The notes under the pieces: model-generated | Database searches by the model: none | What the model was told of the DNA's origin: nothing | The model's input: only the letters and a program-made list of their open reading frames with translations | Shown here: positions 21,770 to 33,135 of the stretch, piece after piece | Layout: every line of letters starts with the position of its first letter | Position numbering within the stretch: position 1 is the stretch's first letter | Program-made: the position numbers and the translations under genes | Origin: Bettongia penicillata ogilbyi | Taxonomy: Eukaryota; Chordata; Mammalia; Diprotodontia; Potoroidae | Assembly (NCBI GenBank): GCA_023548195.1 | Contig: JAJHZJ010000009.1 | Span: 1,903,501 to 1,967,500 of the forward strand | DNA: 64,000 nucleotides | Reading direction: 5' to 3'

Positions 21770-22320
21770 GCCCCCTTGCCTAAAATGCTTACCCTCCTAG
21801 GCTGCTTGTTAAATCCCTGACTTCCTTTAAGGTTCAGCTCAAGTGTCCTCTCCTGTAAGAAACCTTTCCCTGTCCTTCCTCCCAATGCTCCAGCTATCGT
21901 TTCTTTCTCCTCTAAGACTACCTTCCATGTTTGTCCTTGTTAACTTGTGACCTCATTTGGCAGAGATATGCCTTCTCTGTTTGGTTTGCCATTGCCTTCT
22001 CCAGTTCATTGGACAGATGGGGAAACTCAGGTAAACAGGGTGAAGTGACTTGCCTAGAGCCATATAGCTAGAAGTATCTGAGGCCTGATTTGAGCTTAGG
22101 TCTTCTTGACTTCAGGCCCAGCGCTTTAACCACCATGCCACCTAGCTGACATGTTTTTACTTTCTCTCTGTTGATTTATACATGTTATCTTCCACATTAA
22201 AATTGTAAGCCTCTTGGGGGTAGGGACAATTTTTGTTTTTCTTCTGCATTCCCAGTACTTAGTTGTGCCTTATACCAGTGTTTAACAAATATTTGATTGA
22301 TTGATGCCTTGGAACTCAAT
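21770..22320 (+). repeat. L2 LINE 3' end split by a SINE
   Basis: L2 stations 'gacttcctttaaggttcagc', 'gtcctctcctgtaagaaacc' and, after the SINE, 'aaattgtaagcctcttgggg', 'cattcccagtacttagttgt' and 'ttaacaaatatttgattgat'. Confidence 0.8.
21955..22150 (-). repeat. MAR/WSINE-type SINE inside L2
   Basis: 'gtttgccattgccttctcca', 'gttcattggacagatgggga', 'gtgaagtgacttgcctagag' and head remnant 'accaccatgccacctagctg'. Its two flanks are adjacent L2 sequence. Confidence 0.85.
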
Positions 22321-22584
22321 GAGTTTTAGAAACTGAGTCACATTTTAATTAACTCTGGAATGCTTACCTGTCACTAGCCAGGCTGCTTTAGGATCTGATA
22401 CTCCCAGACCTGGAGCTCTTTTACATGCAGAACCAAAATGAAGAATTTTTGCACATAGTGATAAACTGCATGAGCTCCCTCTCAGCGGAGGTGGTTAGTT
22501 GAGGACACCACCCTGGTTAGGAGGGAGGGTAGGGTGCAGGAAGACGGTGATGTCAGAATAATGATGTAGGACACTTCCAGAAAG

Positions 22585-22735
22585 CAGGAAGGGAAGGGAA
22601 TGTATATGTATTAAGTGCCTACTGTGTGCCAGGTATTATGCTAAGTGCTTTACAAATATTATCTCATTCCATCCTCACAACAACCAGATGAGGTAATGTT
22701 ATTATCATCCCCATTTTATTACTGAAGAAATAGGA
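22585..22735 (-). repeat. MIR-type SINE 3' half
   Basis: 'taagtgcctactgtgtgcca', 'taagtgctttacaaatatta' and 'tcattccatcctcacaacaa'. Confidence 0.8.
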
Positions 22736-22737
22736 GG

Positions 22738-22935
22738 CAGAAGTTGTATCCAACTCTTTTTGACTTCTTTGTGGGACTGTCTTGGCAAAGATACTGGAAT
22801 AGTTTGTCATTTCCTTCTCTGGTGTATTAAAGCAGGTCAAGGTTGAGTGACTTGCTCAGGGTCATACAGCTAGTGCCTGAGGCCAGATCTGAGACCAGGC
22901 CCAGCACTCTATCCAGTTCATCACCTAGCTGCCCT
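22738..22935 (-). repeat. MAR/WSINE-type SINE, near full length
   Basis: The tail comes first on the plus strand: 'gttgtatccaactctttttg', 'cttggcaaagatactggaat', 'gtttgtcatttccttctctg', 'gtgacttgctcagggtcata' and 'tcatcacctagctgcc'. It abuts the preceding MIR. Confidence 0.9.
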
Positions 22936-23094
22936 ATGGATGCAGGATGGAGTAAATGGAGCATTATTCCAATTTAGCCACCACCTATTGTAATCAATTA
23001 TTCTGGCTACCTTGGTAAAAATCATAATTAGTATTTATGCAGTGTTATTAAGGTTTGCCAGGGCTTAGCACATATTGATTCTGCCTTTACAAAA

Positions 23095-23245
23095 TCTCTC
23101 ATTCCCTTCTCTTTTCTGACACTGCCTCCACCGTGGTTCAGGCCCTCATCACTTCATGTCCAGACTATTACAATAAGCTTCTGGTTGATTTCCCTCCTTC
23201 AAATGTCTCCCCACCATCCTGAAACTCCCTTGGATTTCTTTATGG
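23095..23245 (+). repeat. L2 LINE fragment
   Basis: 'gtggttcaggccctcatcac', 'gtccagactattacaataag' and 'ccctccttcaaatgtctccc' correspond to the start of the L2 segment at 17340. Confidence 0.65.
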
Positions 23246-23253
23246 GTTTAGAT

Positions 23254-23481
23254 CAGTTGCTCTCAAACTTTTGTTCTCAGAACCCCTTTTATACTCTTTA
23301 AAATTAGCCCCCCCCCCAAAAAAAAAGCTTTTGTCTATATGGATTTTATCTGTCATTATTTATCTTGCTAGAATTTAGAACATATTAGTATTATTATGAA
23401 GATAACTTTGACCTTGTAGACCCCCTTAAAATGATCTCTGGGACTCCCGGGGGTCCCCAAGCCACCCTTTCAGAAGCTTTG
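23254..23481. mobile_element. hAT element, 228 bp, with 8-bp TSD
   Basis: Left end CAGTTGCTCTCAAACTTTTG resembles the mammalian hAT terminus CAGTGGTTCTCAAAC; the right end is an imperfect inverse (CTTTCAGAAGCTTTG). Flanks GTTTAGAT (23246-23253) and GTTTAGAA (23482-23489) match at 7 of 8. Internal 'gacccccttaaaatgatctc' and 'gactcccgggggtcccca' fit the same old family. Non-autonomous. Confidence 0.7.
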
Positions 23482-23516
23482 GTTTAGAATACCACCTGGG
23501 ACTGAAATAAAGAGAC

Positions 23517-23535
23517 CAGCCAGCAGATGGCACTG
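23517..23535 (+). promoter_or_regulatory. CTCF-like site
   Basis: CAGCCAGCAGATGGCACTG fits YGRCCASYAGRKGGCRSYR at 18 of 19 positions (only A for G at position 2). Opposite strand to the site at 11849-11867. Confidence 0.55.
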
Positions 23536-23989
23536 AAGGCATGTCTCTGGTTTCCCCGACTAGCCTGAGATGGCAGAGGTGCCCAAGACTTGGGCTAGGG
23601 GAGTTTCCTAGGTCCTTTGAGGTTGATTAGCATTTTAAGTGCTCATTGAATTCTGAAAGATTTCAGGTTTTGAGATTCAGAATGAAACATTCCTCTCATT
23701 CTTGGTCAGCCCTCAAGGTAATTGCTGTGGTTCTTGTAGCATCAGGCCTGCTCGCACACCAAGATGGCTGGTCAACTGATGGTCTGAGTAGATGGAAATT
23801 GCTTTGTTGGCCTGAAAGCATCCTTCCCAGGTCAGGACTGGAAACTAGATGGCAGGCACAAAATTTGGGGGAATGTTTTGGGGGGCTGGCTGGAAAGTGA
23901 CACACATTGAGACCTTGACCTCGTTTCAGGAGTTACAATAGGACGATCCTTCCTTCTAACTAATCTCACTAGTTGTTTGATCTCCCTTT

Positions 23990-24155
23990 AGGGCACTAAA
24001 CTTGGAGTCAGGAAGACCTGGGTTCACATACTGACTGCCTTACTAGCTGTGTGACATTGGGCAACCTCTCTGAACATCATTTTCCTCATTTTTTATTTGC
24101 ATAAGTCAGTGGGTTGGACTCAAAGCTTCTCAGTTTGCAATCTATGACCTGATGA
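23990..24155 (+). repeat. MIR-type SINE
   Basis: 'aacttggagtcaggaagacc', 'gccttactagctgtgtgaca' and 'catcattttcctcattttt'. Confidence 0.75.
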
Positions 24156-24605
24156 TCCTTTGGCCTGGGCAGGAAGCCCTCCGTCCCATCCCCCTTGGAG
24201 CTCACCGAGCCCTTTATTCTGTACCTTTGGAATCCAGACTGTTAGTTCCACAAAGACCACATCTTACTTCATCTTTGCATCTTTCTCCAATGCTCTATAC
24301 ACAGTATGTGCTTATCAAATATTTGCTACATAGATGGATGTGTGAATGAAGAAATGTATTTTCTGACTTTAGATACTTTATATAAAATAAACCAAGAGCC
24401 CAGGATGGGGCTAGGGCAGGGATCCAGGGCACTTCCGTCTTTTTTCCCCATTGTATGTACCATGTAGTGCAGGGGTACCTTGTGCGTAGGAAATAAAACA
24501 AATGCCTGCTAAATTCAACTGATTAAGAATTCCCCATGACCAAGAAATTGTTTCCAGCAGGCTCAAGTTTCTGTCAAGTCGGCATGTTTGTTTATAGTCC
24601 TAGAC

Positions 24606-24751
24606 CAGGAGTGAGGAACCTGAGGCCTTGAGGCCACATATGGCCCTCTAGGTCCTCAAGGCAAGACCTTGCTTGAATTGGATTCAAAGGGCCACACTTG
24701 AGGACCTAGAGGGCCACATGTGGCCTTGAGGCTGCAGGTTCCCCACCCTTG
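24606..24751. mobile_element. palindromic hAT MITE, 146 bp
   Basis: The element is almost one long inverted repeat. Left arm reads AGGAACCTGAGGCCTTGAGG, then GGCCCTCTAGGTCCTCAAGG. The right arm is its complement (24693-24745). Termini CAGGAGTGAGGAACC and (reverse complement) CAAGGGTGGGGAACC fit hAT ends. The 8-bp TSD is TCCTAGAC (24598-24605) / TCCTAGAT (24752-24759). A truncated relative lies at 38457-38545. Confidence 0.8.
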
Positions 24752-24759
24752 TCCTAGAT

Positions 24760-25335
24760 TTGTGGCTACAAGAGCTTAGAGAGGGTCCACAAGTCTACCC
24801 AAATAGTTCTTTACATATTGTTTTAAATCCCCATTAAAAATTCATTCCTTTATCCTAAAGTTAAAATGTATACCCTAGGCAGGGATTAGCTCTTTTCAGT
24901 CACTGATATGCTTGTAAGAAGGAAGGATGAGCTGAGAGTAGGTTTTGCTAAGAGGGACAAATAATGCTGGGGAAAGTGTTTCTGGGGGCAGGGTAAGGAG
25001 AAGTAGAACGGTGGAACGGAAGCATTGAAAACAGCTTTACAGACCCACCGTGTGGTGGAGGGCCAGCCTTCATCATGAGTCCATGCGTTATATACTCCAG
25101 GTGTGTAGACAGACATAGACATACACACAATATTTACGTTTCTTTAGATCATATAAAAAGCGAGGTTACTGAAAAGCCATTCAAAGCTGACCTGGACTTT
25201 ACCCAAACTCAAATGAAATAGATTATGGCCTTCCCCACACTCTCTCTCTCCTGCCCCCCGGGTTATTTTCATTCACAAAAGCACTTCCTGGTTGGAACTA
25301 CAATCTCTGGTTTATATCTTGTCTAACTCTTGATA
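24760..25335. other. no feature recognised
   Basis: Unique-looking. Two overlapping minus-strand frames start inside a short (CA)n at 25095-25130 and are taken as chance. Confidence 0.4.
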
Positions 25336-25344
25336 ATAGCTTAC

Positions 25345-25570
25345 GTTGATCTAGTGCTTTCAGATTTGCAAAGCGTTTTACAAACAACCACCTGGAGAGG
25401 GAGGATCATGAATGGAGAGTTGGAAGAGACCCTGGAGGACCATCTACTGCAATTCCTTTCTTTTATAAATGAGTTAACTGGAGACCAAGGTGGTTAAATC
25501 ACTTGTCCACAGTCACATCGGTGCTAAGCGAGACAATGGTGGGATTTGAACCAATGTTCTGACTGCATAC
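25345..25570 (-). repeat. MIR-type SINE
   Basis: 'tttgcaaagcgttttacaaa', 'gaagagaccctggaggacca', 'agttaactggagaccaaggt' and 'gggatttgaaccaatgttct'. Confidence 0.75.
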
Positions 25571-25767
25571 AGATCCCTCACTTGTACCAGGCTGCCTTTT
25601 CATCTTATATTGGGCAAATACAGGGATACTCTAAAATGTGGAATGGATGTGATCGGAGAGATGTTTGGGGGAGGTCCTCCTCTCCCCTCCTCCACCCCAG
25701 TATTTTTTCCACTCTGGCTGCAAGTGACATTTATATCAGTAACTGAATTCACACCAGACAAGTCTAT

Positions 25768-26215
25768 TCTTTTTTTAAAAATTTATTTTATTTTCAATTC
25801 ACAGAACAAATAAGTATTCCCATAATACAGTACAATAAAAAAGGTGATTGCATATGAAACTGCAAATCTATAGTGTACAACATGCTGTTCCCTCCAAACA
25901 TACAACAAATACACAAGTTATCATGTAAGGTTTCCTCTTTTTTCTTCCCTTTCCCCACCTCCACCCTGGAGGTGACTACTATCAGACACACACACATATT
26001 TATACGTATGTAAAATTATTCTGTACACACTTCTGTTTGTCAGTTTTCTCTGGATGCAGATAGTGTCTTTCTTCATACATCCTTTAGTTTTAATTTGCAT
26101 ATTTATAATAGTCAAAATGACTTAGTTGCTCAGTTATTCTTAAAACAATATTGCTATTACTGTATACAGTGTTCTCTTGGTTCTGCCCAATTTGCTTTTC
26201 GTTATTTTGGACAAG
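25768..26215 (-). repeat. marsupial L1 3'-UTR fragment
   Basis: A T-rich 3' tail at the left, then 'ttcaattcacagaacaaata', 'tgcaaatctatagtgtacaa', 'tttctctggatgcagatagt' and 'tactgtatacagtgttctct', the marsupial L1 3' UTR in reverse. Confidence 0.65.
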
Positions 26216-26324
26216 TTTATTCCCTTAACCGGCACTTAGGTTCTTCATCTGTAGAAGAAGGACCTTGAATTTCAGTAATTCTTTGGGGAAAGGGTGGTTT
26301 TGAACTTATTAAAAATTTTTTTTT

Positions 26325-26430
26325 ATAATTGTTTCAATATAATTGGTTTTCTCCCAATGATGTGGATTTTAGACATTTAAAAACGTTATTCTGAGAAAGG
26401 CATCCATAGGCTTCACCAGACTGCCCAAGG
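26325..26430. mobile_element. hAT (Charlie-type) 3' fragment
   Basis: 'tttcaatataattggttttc', 'acatttaaaaacgttattct' and 'gcttcaccagactgcccaag' match the same Charlie-type family as 15404-15575, but its opposite end. Confidence 0.6.
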
Positions 26431-27849
26431 AGCCCAAGCCATGGAAGCCCTTGGGAATAGCTGGCCTTTAAGGACCCTTCCACTTCTAAAAGTCTATGAA
26501 TCTAAGAGCTACAATGCCTGAGACTCCAAGACTTCATTTCTTCAGGTTAAGACTCCTCTTTTAAAAATGCAAATTCCTGAGAGGTGATGCAAGATCTCTA
26601 ATACTTCAGGGGGGACCAGTGATCAGATCCTTTTCATTTCTGCTTTTCTAGAAGGAGTTGCTGAAAACAGGGGAAAGGGAAGACAGGTGTCCTAAGTATG
26701 CACTTTCTCCATTTCACAATCTTCCCCTGGGTTGTAACTGGAACTGAAATAAACCAAGGATGGTCAAGTGAATCCCTGGATCTGAGTTCTGTCCACATCA
26801 GTCAACAAGAGTCCTTTATCTGATTGCAGATCATGCTGAATCATCCAATCTCAGGGGCTACCTAGTCCAACCTGTACCTGAAGAGCAATCAGGAAATCAA
26901 TCAGTCAGCAAATATTTATGAAGTGCTTAAAATGTACCAGGCACTGGGCAAAGAATTAACCCTTTCTACAACCCTCTCAATAAGGAGTAATCTGGTCTTT
27001 GAAAATAGCCCCGCGAGTCTTTTGACCCACTCCTGATTTCAAGTCAAAATCTGCTGCTTTACAAATTCCAGCTGTTGTTCTGTGTGCTATATTGTTCTAT
27101 GTCCAGTGTCATCAAACATTTCCATTGGAGAAAACTCATTTAATCTAATACTTCTCATTTTTAGAGACTTTATAAGGTGGGTCTCTGAGTCTCCCAAAAT
27201 CTTTCTCTTCTGGTTCCTTAATCTCGTCACATGGGCCTCTCTCCACTATAGCTATTATACAATTAGCATGTCTGTGTGGACCATTTACATGTTCTTAGAA
27301 AGATGCCATTTGGAATTAGTCAAATATCAGTTCAGGGCATTTAAAGGAAAAAATTCTGAATTCTCATCCTGAATTCTCCTAAAACCTACAAGACTCAAGA
27401 ATAACCAAGAAGTAATATCCTTCCAGAATATCACTTGTCCCCTCAGGCCCAGGGAATTCCCCAGTTCAGGGGCTGAGTTGATCAATTACTATCAGGGATA
27501 TGTATCTCACAGATATGATGGAAAATCCATCTGATCAGGACCCTAGGAGACTCCCCATGAAATCTCTGTATGACATAAATGCTATGATGTCTATCTTATA
27601 GATAAGCATGAAGCTCATGTTCTAAGACCTGGTGAATACAAAGGCATTGAAACAACACTGAAGCTTCAGGAAAAGTATATTTAATTGGGGACTGTCTCTA
27701 GAGACAATGAAGCTAAGTCATTAGAGTTCTAGAATTTTGCAAACGATGGAGAAGGGCGGAGGTCATAATGTCAGAGGAGTTGATAACAAACAATGGTAAT
27801 GACGTTTATATTCTTGTACATATCTCCTTATAAGTTCACCACCAGGAGT
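26431..27849. other. mostly unannotated
   Basis: A short MIR-like snippet ends near 26505 ('cccttccacttctaaaagtc') and an ancient L2/MIR-class piece lies at 26890-26960 ('aaatatttatgaagtgctta'). The rest, ~1.2 kb, shows nothing I can name. Confidence 0.4.
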
Positions 27850-28335
27850 CCATATGATGTGCTAGAGGCCTTCTTCATTTTTCTTTAAATTGCAAGTATA
27901 CCAATGGAGCTCACAAGTTATCTTGAGGTTATCCTTCACTCTTTTCATGTGACCAGCCCATTTTTTTTAATTATATATTTCTTTGGCAACATTCTTTTCT
28001 CTCCTTCTTCAGAGTTTCTTATGAGGTGTGTTGTACCTGCTATGCACTTCTCTATTGCCTTCTTTGTGGTATTTAATTTTAATTCTTTGAAGATTCTTGT
28101 GCTTTGTGACTCATTGTCATACAGCAACACTGGTAAAATTCTGGTATTAAAGAGATAGACCTATGGTTCTAGGAGAAGTTTGAGACCACTAAAAGAGCTC
28201 TTCAATTTCCCACAGGGTTTTCAGGTCACTATCCTTCTTTTTCATTCTTGGCCTAACTTACCGCCCATTTGTAGTTTCTGTCCAAGGTATAGATACTGAT
28301 GGATGCATTCCATAAGCATATATGTGTCATAGTTT
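27850..28335 (-). repeat. RTE (BovB-like) LINE RT C-terminal fragment
   Basis: The minus-strand frame (28130 down to 27945) reads LLYDNESQSTRIFKELKLNT then TKKAIEKCIAG. This parallels the RTE/BovB ORF C-terminus (LLYGSEAW..TEQKLAVTQRAMER-type). A frameshifted 'WAGH'-region follows near 27940. The family is known in both marsupials and ruminants. Dead copy. Confidence 0.6.
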
Positions 28336-29429
28336 AGCCAAAAAAAATTGATTGTCCATTTGATGTATCTTATGTGGACATATTAAAGTTTGTAATACAG
28401 CTTACATATGTAGTATCCTTCTGGGATATTTCCACAACTTGCACTCCATACCTTGGAATCAGCTGTTTTCAGGATAGGAGGAAGGAGAGATTGGGTCCCA
28501 AGAAGATAGCTATTAATCCCAGTGTTAGACTTTATCCCTAACTCTATAACTCATGAGCCCCAATGGTGAGTTCCCTATTAACAGCTAGAAAGTAGAACAA
28601 ATTAGTGCTTAGCAAAGGCATTTACTCAAGTGGGGATAGCAGCTAGGAAAAACATTGTTCTCCACCCTCCCAGAAATCCAGGGGAATACCCACTCACAAA
28701 TACACGCAATGTCCATGGAGAGAGTGAGTGCAAGCTTAGAGTTTAATGAAAGTGAAGCGCATGTGTAGGGAACATAAGTGCTAAGACAACTCACAGTTCT
28801 AGAACTGCAGGACCAAGAAGGCCTATCCATCCTTGTATGGTTCTCTCTGTAACCCAACTCTCAGTTGTCTAGATCTTTGCTGGGTCCATAGTTGTCACCA
28901 TTCTATGCTCTCAGAGATCATTCTTCTAGAAGATGTGTCCTCCCTCACGTGACAGACTCTCAGTATCTGTTTCTTTGGAGTGGGTATCTCTACGCTCTTA
29001 AATAGGCCTTACACTTTTTCCAACTGACTACAGTGACTGGATGGGTTGTCCCTTTTTGGGCAAGTAAATTCACTGCTTGCTACCCTGGCTAATAGTGGCA
29101 AGGGGGAAAAAGAGAGAGAGGAATTCCTTCCTCATTGCTTCTGATGGAGTCTCTTCTATGACTTATCTGAGGTTAATCCATGTTATTTCAGGACTGTTTC
29201 TCAACCTTCTATTTGACTTCTGTGTTAACCCTAATCTTATTGTGTACTTTTGGAAAATCTCTTAACGGTCTGCCTCTCTGTATTTTGTCATTGTTGCCCT
29301 TAATTGTTATATTTGTTTACCCTTCTTGGATTTCTGTTATTTGGGGTAGTTGAGATGCAAAAGTTCAGGTCTGGTTTTCTTTTTAGAAATGCTTTGAATG
29401 CTTTTTAAAAATTGAATTCTACATTTTTT
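28336..29429. other. no feature recognised
   Basis: About 1.1 kb of unique-looking sequence. The left edge may still be RTE-derived and the right edge L1-derived, but I cannot support either. Confidence 0.35.
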
Positions 29430-30050
29430 CATTAATGGTTAGGCTCACGTGAATATTGTACATTACTTTGGGTTGCAACTCCTTTGCTCTTAGGAACGTA
29501 TTCCATTGTCCTACTCCCTCCTGTGGTTTCTGGTGGGTACAGTGTTATTTGAATTTCTTTTCCTTTATATTTGAAGAAGAAAGCTCCTGTAAATTTGCAG
29601 ATTTTGTTGTTTGTCACTGGAATTAAATTGGAGTTTACAGCATAAGATTTTTTTCCCCACTACAAGTGATTTGTAGATTCTTTGTTTGTTATGTTCTGAA
29701 ATTCTGGACAGTTTTCTTGTACTATTTCTTGCATTATGGTGTTCTGGTTTTTAATTGCCTTTTGCTTCTCTTCTTTCAAACTATTTTTCCCTCCTGTATA
29801 ATTTCATCCTCAATCAGTTATTCTCTCTTTTGTTTCTATGGTGAGACTTGCCACCGTAGATTCACAATTTTCTATTCTGACAATTATTTCTTCTATGCAG
29901 GCCATTAAAATGACTTTCATAGTTCTTATTTCTCTTTTAAACTGTTCAGGAACATCCTGCCATGGTTTCATATTTTCTTGAGAATCTGAGGTTATTCTAC
30001 CTTGTCAGATGTTGATTTATTTTCTTTTGTAACGTTTATTTGTAGATGAC
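29430..30050 (-). repeat. old L1 ORF1 relic
   Basis: In shifting minus-strand frames one reads MQEIVQENCPEF (the L1 ORF1 'EIIQENCPEI' motif) and, at 29617-29432, KYKGKEIQIT, resembling the ORF1 C-terminal 'YKGNTIRIT' motif. Upstream the sequence is Glu/Lys-rich as in the coiled coil. Much more decayed than the copy at 48864-51825. Confidence 0.5.
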
Positions 30051-30630
30051 TTGGACTCTTTTACCTGTTCTAGAGACCATATTCCCTTGTGTTATCAATA
30101 TCTTCCTTGTTGTTGTTTTTTTTTTTCCTTTTTTTACACCCAGAGTATAGATTTCCTTCCGACTGAGGTCTTTGATAATTTCAATCTTTTTCCTCATGCT
30201 TCCCTATTGTTCATCTTCTGACACCTTGCCCTTTGAGAGTTGTTTCCCTGGGTGCTGAATCTCAAAGCTCCTTTCTCTCAAGACAATTCACCTTTCACTG
30301 ATTTGTCTTTGCTCCAAGTGAATTATAGAGAGGACAGAACTGGCCTCCACAGGATGCTGAGTTCTTCCTTTAAGCTTAGTGGAACATGATATAGTCACGG
30401 ACGTAGTCACTGACTGACACAGTAATTGTCCTGACCAGGTTTCCTCGTTCAAGCTTCCCCTTCTTGGATTCCCCCAGCACTGGGAGGGGAGAGTGGTAGA
30501 GCTTTGTTCTTCTGCAAGCTCTGGATCAGTTCTCTGACCCTGCCAGAGCTGTGGGCAATGGTGAAAGGGATGGAATGAGGGTTTAGTTTCTTTGCTTTTT
30601 TTTTTGTTCAATTGTTTCAGCCATTTAGAA
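30051..30630. other. no feature recognised
   Basis: T-rich start (maybe L1-derived), then unique-looking sequence. A 124-codon minus-strand frame at 30288-30662 has no recognised domain and overlaps a SINE at its N-terminal end. Confidence 0.35.
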
Positions 30631-30634
30631 AACA

Positions 30635-30838
30635 CCATTTGGGGTTCTCTTGACAAAGACACTAGAGTGGTTTGCCATTTCCTTCTCCTGCTCGTTTGAT
30701 AGTTGAGTAAACTGAGGCAAACAGGGTTAAGGACTTGTCCAGGGTCATACAGTTAGTAAGTGTTAGAGGCCAGATTTGAACTTGGGTTTCCCTGACTGTA
30801 GGATGAGCACTCTATCCACTGCATCTCCTAGCTACTCT
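30635..30838 (-). repeat. MAR/WSINE-type SINE
   Basis: 'atttggggttctcttgacaa', 'tagagtggtttgccatttcc', 'gttgagtaaactgaggcaaa' and 'cactctatccactgcatctc'. Confidence 0.9.
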
Positions 30839-31299
30839 ATTCTATTATTAGTTCATTCAATTATTATCTCTTTAGGGTTCTTGGTGCCTGAGACCATGGA
30901 GACAGCTAAAATGTCTTTATCTCTGGAACATAGTTCTTACTTTGGTAAGACCTGAGAGGTCATGAGGATCAGAGAGGATGTCAAGTCCTCCATTTTGTTG
31001 GTGTCCATATCTGCTCTCAGCTCTGACTGCCTCAAACTGACTTTCTTTTAAAGTTCATCACAAAAGGCTTGCCTATCAGCAACAGACCAAGGGAGAGTGT
31101 CGCTTCTGATTCAGTGAGAGAAAAGTGTCCTACCATACAAAGGGATCAGGTCATAAAAGTGTCTTTGTAGTTCAACATCTCATTAACACCTTGTGATTTT
31201 ATTCTGAACAATCTTGGCTGCTGGGAGGTTGGTCAAAGAGTAACTCTTATACAAATATACATTTCCATATGTGCCCCTGTGAGGCTGGAGCTACATTTC

Positions 31300-31425
31300 A
31301 AGGAACGTGCTATTAGTATTATTTCCACTTTGTGGTTGAGAAAATTAGGGCACAAAGAAAGGTAGTGACTTTCCCATGGTTGTGACCATGCTAGGAAGAA
31401 TCTGGATATGAAAGAGAAGCTCATG
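31300..31425 (-). repeat. degenerate MIR-type SINE
   Basis: 'ctattagtattatttccact', 'gttgagaaaattagggcaca' and 'gtagtgactttcccatggtt'. Confidence 0.5.
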
Positions 31426-31639
31426 AGAACGATGACTAAGGCTTCCTCTGGATTCTCTGCAACTATAACATGTTCCTCAGACCCTAATCAAAGTTACTGG
31501 TGGTGTCCTTCTCCCTGGGTAGCTTAAAACAGTCATATCCTAAACAGAGAAGTTTTCTTAAGGGCTCTGGGAGAGGTAGGGTTGATGCAGTGAGGTTAGT
31601 TGCCCTCAGGCTGTGAGATCCAGTTCTCGGGGGATTCCT

Positions 31640-32185
31640 TTTCAAAATTTTAAAATCCACCTAAAAAAATTTTCAGTTCCAAATTCTCTTCCTATGTCCA
31701 TTTCCTCTTTCAGCCCCTCCCTCACCAATTGAGGAGGCAAGCAATATTTATACCCATTATACCTGTATGAAGTTTTGCAAAACAAATTTCCATGTTGGCC
31801 ATGTGGCAAAAAAGAAAAAAACACCCCCAAAATAAAGAAAGCAGGGGCAGGGGAGAGGAATATGTATGTTCTGTCTGCACTCAGAGAATTCATCAATTCT
31901 CTTTCTGGAAGCGGACAGCATTTTGCATTATGAGTCCTTTGGATTTGTCTTGGATGATTGAATTGATTAGAGAGCTAACTAAGTCCTTCCCCATTGATCA
32001 TCGTTACAGCACTGTTGTAACTGTACATTTTTCTGGTTTTGCTCGCTTCACTTTGCATCAGTGCATACAAGTATTTACACATTTTTCTGAAACTATCCTG
32101 TTCATCATTTCTTATATAATAGTATTCTATCTAAATTATATACTACAGTCTGTTCAGCCATTCCTCAATTGATGGGCATTCCCTT
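31640..32185 (-). repeat. marsupial L1 3'-UTR, ~550 bp
   Basis: 'ccaccta' T/A-rich tail, 'tgagtcctttggatttgtct', 'ttgctcgcttcactttgcat', 'tgaaactatcctgttcatca' and 'tcctcaattgatgggcattc' give the collinear reverse strand of the L1 3' end. Confidence 0.75.
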
Positions 32186-32794
32186 GGGGTGTGGCGGGGT
32201 GGCTCTGTACAAAGCTATAGTTTCTCTTCACTCTACCCTATATCTAATCCAAGGCAACTGAGATTATGGAAAGAGATATTTCCCTCTCCTAACCTCCCCG
32301 GTCTCTTTACATATCAAATTTGCATTCATTCACTTCTGTACTATTGTTTTTGGCTCCTGAACCGTGAGAATCTCAAGGAGGCTGGTCTTGATTACTCCCA
32401 AGCAACATCACAACTAGGTAAATTTGCCCAAGAACCAAAACTCTAGAATTGTGTCTCCCTGCCCTCCAATGACTTAATGACATGGTGGACTTGGGATAGT
32501 AGATGCCTGTTTTATATATTTTTCTGTGCCCTTCAGTTTTGTGTGACCAAAACAAATCCCTCATTTGTTTTACCCTTGTTACAGCTCTGCTCCTAAGGCC
32601 AGATAATGAAGTAAAAGGGAATAGGGTGCTGTGGTTCTGGAAGACTGGGTGTCTATCAGCTTCTGGGGATGCCAAAAATAGAAAATCAAAGGGGCAGGGA
32701 ATTTCCAATTCTTATCTAGATTTAGAAAGCTGCCATGGAACAAGACCAAGCATCTAAGCAGGATTAGAGCCAGTAAAAACAAAATATAGGACCC

Positions 32795-32950
32795 ATCTAA
32801 TCTAACCCCATCATTTTAAAGATGAGGAAATGGAGGCTAAATGACTTGCTCAAGATGACCCAGGTAGTAAGAAGCAAAACTAGAATATGAACTCAAGGTT
32901 CTCTGGTTCAAAGCCCAGCACCTTTCCTTGTATCATGACACCTCTCAGCC
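32795..32950 (-). repeat. MIR-type SINE
   Basis: 'atctaatctaaccccatcat', 'gatgaggaaatggaggctaa' and 'gaactcaaggttctctggtt'. Confidence 0.8.
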
Positions 32951-32989
32951 AACGTCCCTGTCTAAATGTTTGCTTCCTAGATGTGTAAT

Positions 32990-33135
32990 AAAAGCACTGG
33001 ATTTAAATTCAAGAGACCTGTATTCAAATCTTAGCTCTGCCCTTTACTAGTTGAGTGATTCTAAGAAGGTTATTTTAGTCCTCTGAGACTCAGTTTCTTT
33101 TTCTGTAAAATGAGAATAATATTATTTTTTTCAGG
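32990..33135 (+). repeat. MIR-type SINE
   Basis: 'gcactggatttaaattcaag', 'ttactagttgagtgattcta' and 'actcagtttctttttctgta'. Confidence 0.8.
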
